A DNA stretch of 64,000 nucleotides, taken from contig OU342633.1 in NCBI GenBank assembly GCA_910589415.1, forward strand, positions 36,338,210 through 36,402,209, read 5' to 3'. This document shows, piece after piece, positions 59,057 through 64,000 of this stretch. Each line of letters starts with the position of its first letter. Positions within the stretch are counted from its first letter, which is position 1. This stretch comes from Malachius bipustulatus. Its lineage: Eukaryota; Arthropoda; Insecta; Coleoptera; Melyridae. The notes under the pieces were generated by a model. It had not been told where the DNA came from, ran no database searches, and was given only the letters and a program-made list of their open reading frames with translations. The position numbers were made by a program, and so were the translations under genes.

Positions 59057-60151
59057 TGTAACGTACACTTTGTACGTACCGGCTAAATGCCAGCGACACG
59101 GAGACAAAGACGGACGCGCGCAGTGAGTGAGTGATGGTGGCGTTTAGTGCAATGCAAACACGGCCGCTGGAGGCCTCGAGTTCGTCGACTTCGACTGTCG
59201 AGTCTCGTCGACCTCGACTGTCGAGTTTCAGTCCGGCGTGCCGGATACCTGAGGTTAACGCTTCTTTCTCTCTTGGAAATTCGCTTGAAGAAGGTGCACG
59301 CAAAATACCTGTCGCGAATAACGCATCTAATGGCGTCGTGAAGTTATTGGTCATTATTATAAACATCACCCACGTTTTTGGCTTGGTGAGTGTCGTAAAA
59401 TGATTTTATTAATTGTGTTGGAATTACGAGTATACAGATCATATTTTGTTAATACAATATGCTATTTTTAATTACAGCTTTTAAATCTGATCGAGTTTCG
59501 CTTCGCATGTAAAATTTTGTCAATCACATTTTTGATCTCAACCTATCTTGAGGACGGGACATAATTTTATGTACCCTTGGCAAGCAGACTCGATCGGATC
59601 GTTCATTAATACAAGAGTGTCTCTGATACCTATGAAATTGCAGCTTTTTCATACGGATTGATTTTTCCTGGGTGGCAACTTTTTCTCCCGGACTCAACCT
59701 TTGACTGGAATCAATTCTTCCCGGAATCAATTTCACCCGGAATCCACTCTGTCTTGGAGGCCCCTCCTTCGTACGGACGCAAGTTTTCCCTTTAAACAAG
59801 AATGCAGCACATTGGTTGTACCTGAGACCAAGTTTACCACCAGCTAAACTTCCACCCTCGCTCCGGAGACCCTACGAAGCTAAGTGCCTTTGCCTACCAA
59901 GTTTTAACCGATCAGTTCATTCGGATATACTACACGCTCTTGTTCCTTATTGTTGTTAACCGTGCTCAAGTCAAGATTCTGTGATAATAGCTGTGATTTA
60001 TTTTAATAAAGAGTACCTGTTGTTCTGCTGACCTGCTTGTTATTGTTGACCCTCTTAGACTAGTGACTCAACCTACGACCCTCGTTATCTTTTACTGTCT
60101 CATGCTCTCAACGACTATTTTTCCCCTCTAAGGGTCAAATAGTTCGTTTCA
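59057..60151 (+). repeat. Solo LTR, copy 2 (1095 bp, 4-bp target duplication)
   Basis: Runs TGTAACGTACACTTTG...CGTTTCA, with TG/CA ends and ACAG on both sides (59053-59056 and 60152-60155). An AATAAA signal lies near 60005 in the second half, on the plus strand. It is homologous in opposite orientation to 15087-16156. It carries only about two units of the 23-bp repeat and a strongly diverged form of the 16-bp repeat. No gag or pol adjoins it, so it is a solo LTR left by recombination. The 4-bp duplication suits the Ty3/gypsy or BEL types. Confidence 0.85.
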
Positions 60152-60636
60152 ACAGTAAAGAAAACAAAGAATTGTAAAACAAAAGAAGGAAAAAAAGCAA
60201 GAGAAGAATTTAGGGGGAAAATGAAAATAGTCTGATCTTTCTATTTCGCCTCTATGTTCACCTTGTCCTCCTCTGACATCTTTCTGTTTCTTCATTGAGA
60301 GACAGGGTTGATACTGAGATTCTTCTTCTTCTTCTTCTTCTTCTTCTTTAAAAAGTGGTGAAAATAAAGAAACAAAATCTAAGAATTGCCGAAGACAAAC
60401 AGAAATTAACAAAAATGTAGAATAAATGGAAAATTATCATTTAAAACTCACAAACTAAGAAGAATGCAACAGAAAATATTAAAAACAAAGATTAAAATCC
60501 ATGAACTATCCAAGAAAGACAGACATAAAAAAATAAAATAAAACAATTACGTATTATTTCGTAGGTAGCGAAGAAAATTTAAAAATACTATACCGTAGAA
60601 AAATAAAAATGTAAAAAGAAGAAAACAATAAGGAAA

Positions 60637-60664
60637 AAAACCTATAAGTGAACTTATAGGTTTT
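60637..60664. other. Perfect 13-bp stem hairpin
   Basis: AAAACCTATAAGT, 2-nt spacer, then its reverse complement. It sits in the A-rich repeat. There is no T-tract or promoter to suggest an RNA gene. Confidence 0.85.
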
Positions 60665-61114
60665 AGGCAGAAATTAGATGATTGTGGGTGAATGCAAAAA
60701 AAATTAAGCTAATGAAAAAAAGCTTAAAAGCAGATAATTGCCACAATTAGACCAAGAAAGAAACAGATAAAAGAAAAATTAAAAATTACGTGATGAAAAA
60801 ATGAAAAGAAAAAGAACATGTGAAAGAACAAGAAAAGTGAATCAAATAATGAAAAAGTGAAACACGTCCAAATAAATACAGACAAAATCATCATAAATTC
60901 GAAATGAATGGAAGATTATCACACGCAATTCACAAACGAACAGTAGACTAAAGCAAAAGAATGATCAAAAAGTAATGAAAAAAAAAGTTAAAAACGAGGA
61001 TTTAGGTACAAAAGTATCAATAAAAAAATTCTAAGAGAAAAACGTATAAAAAGGGAAATAAAATTTTAAGAAAAAGCGAAGTACATTATACAATAACGCA
61101 GATAAAAAATAAAA

Positions 61115-62175
61115 AAGAACATGTAGACATTTTAGTTGCTTGATAAATGTTTCTCTCTTATCTTCTTTAATGACAAAGTGGTCGGTAATCGGACCGTAAC
61201 TTGAAAGCAGTTAAGGGTTGAAATTGCGGAAACATGGCACCGTTGTAGGAATTTGATACCTTTGTACAGGAGAATAGGGGTTGAAAGTGGAAATTTAGAC
61301 GGGTAACTGTTGGAAACAAAATTCAGTGGGGAAAACTTCCACCGAAACCAACGAGGTTTAGCTTGTTCTTTTTGCGCTAGCTTATTACATTCTCCTTGAA
61401 CTCCTTCCTGAGTTGTAAATGTTAAAGTTAGTCATGTAATAGTCATTTCGTGAGCAGGTAATTACGAAAACGTTACTGCTCTGGATTAGGAGCTTCGATT
61501 ATATCGAGATTTTAATAAAATATGACATAAAACATTATAATTGAATTGGAAACTCTAATATTTTGTCTGGTCTTGTTTTTACTTTTATTGTGTGATGAAT
61601 AATAACGACGGAGTCATTTAAAGTAAGTTTCTACTCGATTAGCCCGAGCTCGGCTTAAACGTGGATATAACAAAAGGAAAAACATGCAAGATTTTTATCG
61701 TTTTTACAAACAAACGACGCCAACCTTTGTATTACTTTAGGCAAAGTATGGATTGATTTTATCTCCATTTTCACATGAATGAACAAAATAGTTTCTCTTC
61801 TATCAGAATTAGATTAGCCGGAAACGTATTCCCAGGCATAGCTGCTCTAGCCATACTTTATTTAAAACGAACGGAACTAAAGTGACTATAATTTGATATT
61901 TTCCTGTCGGCTGCTTCTTATAATACTAATAAATCATAAATGTCTAAACTCCTATAAAATCGCCATATTCCTTAATATTACTTTGGTGGCAACGCTGAAA
62001 GAAGTTACAGAAGAGAATATACGATCGTAACATCTGCTTTGGTAAATTTGCAAGTCATTGACACTAAACCAGGTAAGTTATAATCCAAAAATCACAGAAG
62101 AATTCACTTTCTCATGAGGTGTTAATTCTGAAGAAACTCTTCTCAAGTTTGTGTTGGGTATTATTGATCTTCGAG
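61115..62175. other. Unassigned stretch
   Basis: No repeat, RNA or coding signal is recognised. Confidence 0.4.
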
Positions 62176-62179
62176 CGTT

Positions 62180-63990
62180 CCCGCTTTTTCAGACGTCAGG
62201 AATTGCCTGGCTACAAAAAAACGCAGCAAACTAACGGAATGGGGGGGGGACAAGACACAAAGAAAATGTAGACAGTAGGATCGAAGGATACACTGGCAAA
62301 ATTCAGAAAGGACTACGAGCAGATAACCGTCCATGACAGCGACAACACGGTTCATGTCCTCCATATGATGAATACCATTGTGAAAAAATGCAACCGGCAT
62401 TTCTCTAGAAGAAGTAATAGGGTAAGCAAATATCCACCAATATACTGGTGGAATGAAGAAATAGAGACCGCAAGAAAAAATGTATAGAAGCACGTAGAAA
62501 GTTTCCAAGATAAAACGGGAAGACCAACAATACAAAGAAGCTAGAAGACATCTTCAGAAACTTAATGAAGAAACACAAGACACAGAAATGGAGGGAGCTG
62601 TCCGAGGATCTCTAAAGGGATATCTGGAGAAAGAGATATCGCATTGTCACCAACAGGTTGAACCTGAAACAAAAAATGGCAGTAAAGAGAGAAAACTTTA
62701 AAAAACAAATAGAGAAGTTCGTTCCCCTATTATTCCCAGATTACTAAAAAAGATTGGAATAAAATGATGGTATAATTCAAGGAGAATCTAAACGTTACAT
62801 CAGAGGAAATCATAATGGCTGCCAAGAAAATTAAATTAGGGAAGGCCATCGGCCCCGATGCCCCCTCCTGAGGTATTTGCTGTTTGGATATGATCTAGGG
62901 TAATACTACTAGAGAAGCTCAAAAAATATCCAAGCAAGCCGGTTACGTACAGGCTAACCTGTTTGCTGAACGTGACAGGCAATTCGTCGGGTGTCGTACA
63001 AGTGGGAACCAGACTCAGGGTGAAATCCCCCCGCAATTTTATCGTGTTGTTGCTGTCGTCGAGTGTCGTACAAGTGAGAACCGGCCTTAAAGGCCATAGT
63101 AGAAGAAGAAATAGAAGAACACAATCTGATTCATGAGTCCTTTACCCACAGGGCTCCGTCCTAGGACCGATCCTGTGGAACCTCTTTACGACCAGGTGCT
63201 AAAAATTACGGTGAAAAAAAAAGTAAAGATCGTCGTCTTTGCCGACGACATGGTTGTTGTGGTAAAGGAGAGAACCAAGGAAATGCTAGAAGAGGATCGC
63301 ACGAACGACTGTGATAGAAATAACCGAGAAACTGTGACTGATGGGGATAAAAATTGCCATGGTATAGAGAGAAATAGTGATTATGTCGGAACGAAGGAAA
63401 CTGAAGCAACTGTAGAGATAGAGGTTGAGGCTGTGATAATAAGGGGCAGGATACACCTTAAATATATGGAGGTGATTATAGAGAAAGATGTGCACATGAA
63501 AGAGCACAAATACGTAAAGGCCAACAGAATCTTCATGAAGCAATCAAGAATCATGCGGAACGTTGGAGGACAAACGGTACAAAAAAGAAAAAGTCAGATT
63601 TTGACCATGGCTGATAGAATGGGCTGCCCAAATACCTTTCGAGTAAGCTAAAGACCAAGAAGTCTTAAGAAGTAGAAGAAGAAGAAGACCATGGCTTTGC
63701 TCTCAGTGTTGCATGCCGAACGTTGGAAACCAACGGCACGAAAAGACGGGTTTTGGTCAAGGCTGACAAAATGAGCTGTTCAAATAGCTTTTAAGTAAGT
63801 TAAAGACAAAGACGGTTGAATAAGAAGAAGAAGACCATGGCTGTGCTCTCAGTCTTGCTATATGGAACCCAGATCTGTAGAAAGCGATGAAGTATGAACG
63901 CTATCATCAGTTGCTGGAAAAGATTAGAACCGCAGTGATAGAATTGAGTAGAATTGATACAAAGTGAGAGCCCTAGACTCTTTTTGACTA
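62180..63990 (+). pseudogene. R1-clade non-LTR retrotransposon ORF2 remnant
   Basis: Ordered motifs: 'YPPIYWWNEEIETARK' (about 62431-62478, the PVYWWNxEIxxLR block between endonuclease and RT); 'RDIWRKRYRIVTNRLNLK' (about 62620-62673); 'LGKAIGPDA' (about 62836-62863, the KAPGPDG block); 'QGSVLGPILWNLF' (63149-63187); and 'FADDMVVVV' (63238-63264). A degenerate 'LKYMEVIIEKDVHMKEH' and 'GGQTVQKRK' follow, then 'LLYGTQICRK' (about 63856-63886). Frames change often and stops occur, so it is dead. The segment 63557-63705 is duplicated in tandem at 63718-63865. The 172-codon frame 63133-63651 mixes in-frame and shifted parts. The remnant may continue past the window end. Confidence 0.82.
63557..63865. 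repeat. ~160-bp tandem duplication inside the R1 remnant
   Basis: 'cgttggaggacaaacggtac' through 'gaccatggctttgctctcag' then 'tgttgc' is followed by a second, diverged copy starting 'cgttggaaaccaacggcacg' and ending 'gaccatggctgtgctctcag' then 'tcttgc'. Both copies include a (GAA)n run. Confidence 0.8.
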
Positions 63991-64000
63991 TTGCGGATGT

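Larger units (their letters stand above)
57720..61110. repeat. A-rich tandem repeat, unit about 1 kb, split by an LTR
   Basis: The segment 58190-59030 is repeated at 60230-61100 in the same order: 'cctgtcctcctttgacat', 'ttcttctttaaacaatggtg', 'aatgtagaataaatggaaag', 'actcacaaactaagaagaat', then 'gatgaactagccaaaaaagac'. Removing the 1095-bp LTR between them leaves a unit of about 0.95 kb. The second unit has expanded its TTC run to (TTC)n at 60322-60349. A GC-richer piece at 57990-58140 has no clear counterpart. Confidence 0.75.

Noticed and set aside
62843..63095. hAT-like insertion bounded by AAGGCCAT inside the third R1 remnant
   Set aside because: The left AAGGCCAT lies in the conserved KAxGPD coding text and no inverted termini follow, so the match looks accidental. 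A 26-bp direct repeat (62985-63010 and 63057-63082) is present but unexplained.
1..64000. CRISPR array, bacterial operon or phage content
   Set aside because: The repeats are diverged satellites without uniform spacers, and the coding relics are eukaryotic transposable elements.

Overview
This window reads as nuclear DNA of an insect (arthropod at the least). It is AT-rich, has almost no open reading frames of gene length, and is packed with non-LTR retrotransposon remnants of the R1 and Jockey/CR1 groups, IS630-Tc1-mariner elements with very long inverted repeats, MITEs, solo LTRs, SINE-like fragments and old degenerate tandem arrays. I could not place the insect order. I recognise no intact host gene. 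The best host candidates are one small GC-rich exon-like segment near 18.2 kb and one GC-rich promoter-like patch near 48.4 kb, both weak.

Layout. 0-5 kb: ends of CAGGGTG-type elements, a tRNA-like SINE head, and a degenerate array with a GTGTTGCCAA core. 5.7-10.1 kb: a minisatellite, then an R1-clade remnant split by two TA-flanked DNA elements. 11.0-14.2 kb: a small inverted-repeat element, then a 2.8-kb DD41D mariner-like element with 707-bp terminal repeats. 15.1-17.9 kb: a solo LTR beside a domain built on a TCATTTGCGG motif. 19.6-21.5 kb: a second R1 remnant. 22-28.6 kb: a tRNA-like SINE, a ~340-bp tandem array, a 5S-like SINE, a 637-bp MITE and a Ty3/gypsy integrase relic. 29.4-31.5 kb: a TTA-flanked MITE and a short solo LTR inside another degenerate repeat. 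32.6-37.1 kb: a ~250-bp satellite carrying the same TCATTTGCGG motif in the opposite orientation, invaded by a MITE and by a young Jockey/CR1-type insertion. 38.2-40.1 kb: a small array with reverse-transcriptase-like motifs, then a hAT-type element. 41.6-47.3 kb: two further RT relics and an A-rich repeat block. 48.9-54.7 kb: a second RT-motif array, a degenerate satellite invaded by a 1.2-kb foldback element, and a second copy of the A-rich block. 57.7-61.1 kb: a ~1-kb A-rich tandem repeat split by a second copy of the 15-kb solo LTR. 62.2 kb to the end: a third R1 remnant.

The genes do not form a pathway. The window is best read as layers: old satellites and R1 relics form the substrate, and later elements sit in them with readable target-site duplications (TA, TTA, 4, 7 and 8 bp). 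In several cases a neighbouring repeat unit acts as an internal empty-site control. No restored or joined reading frames are given.
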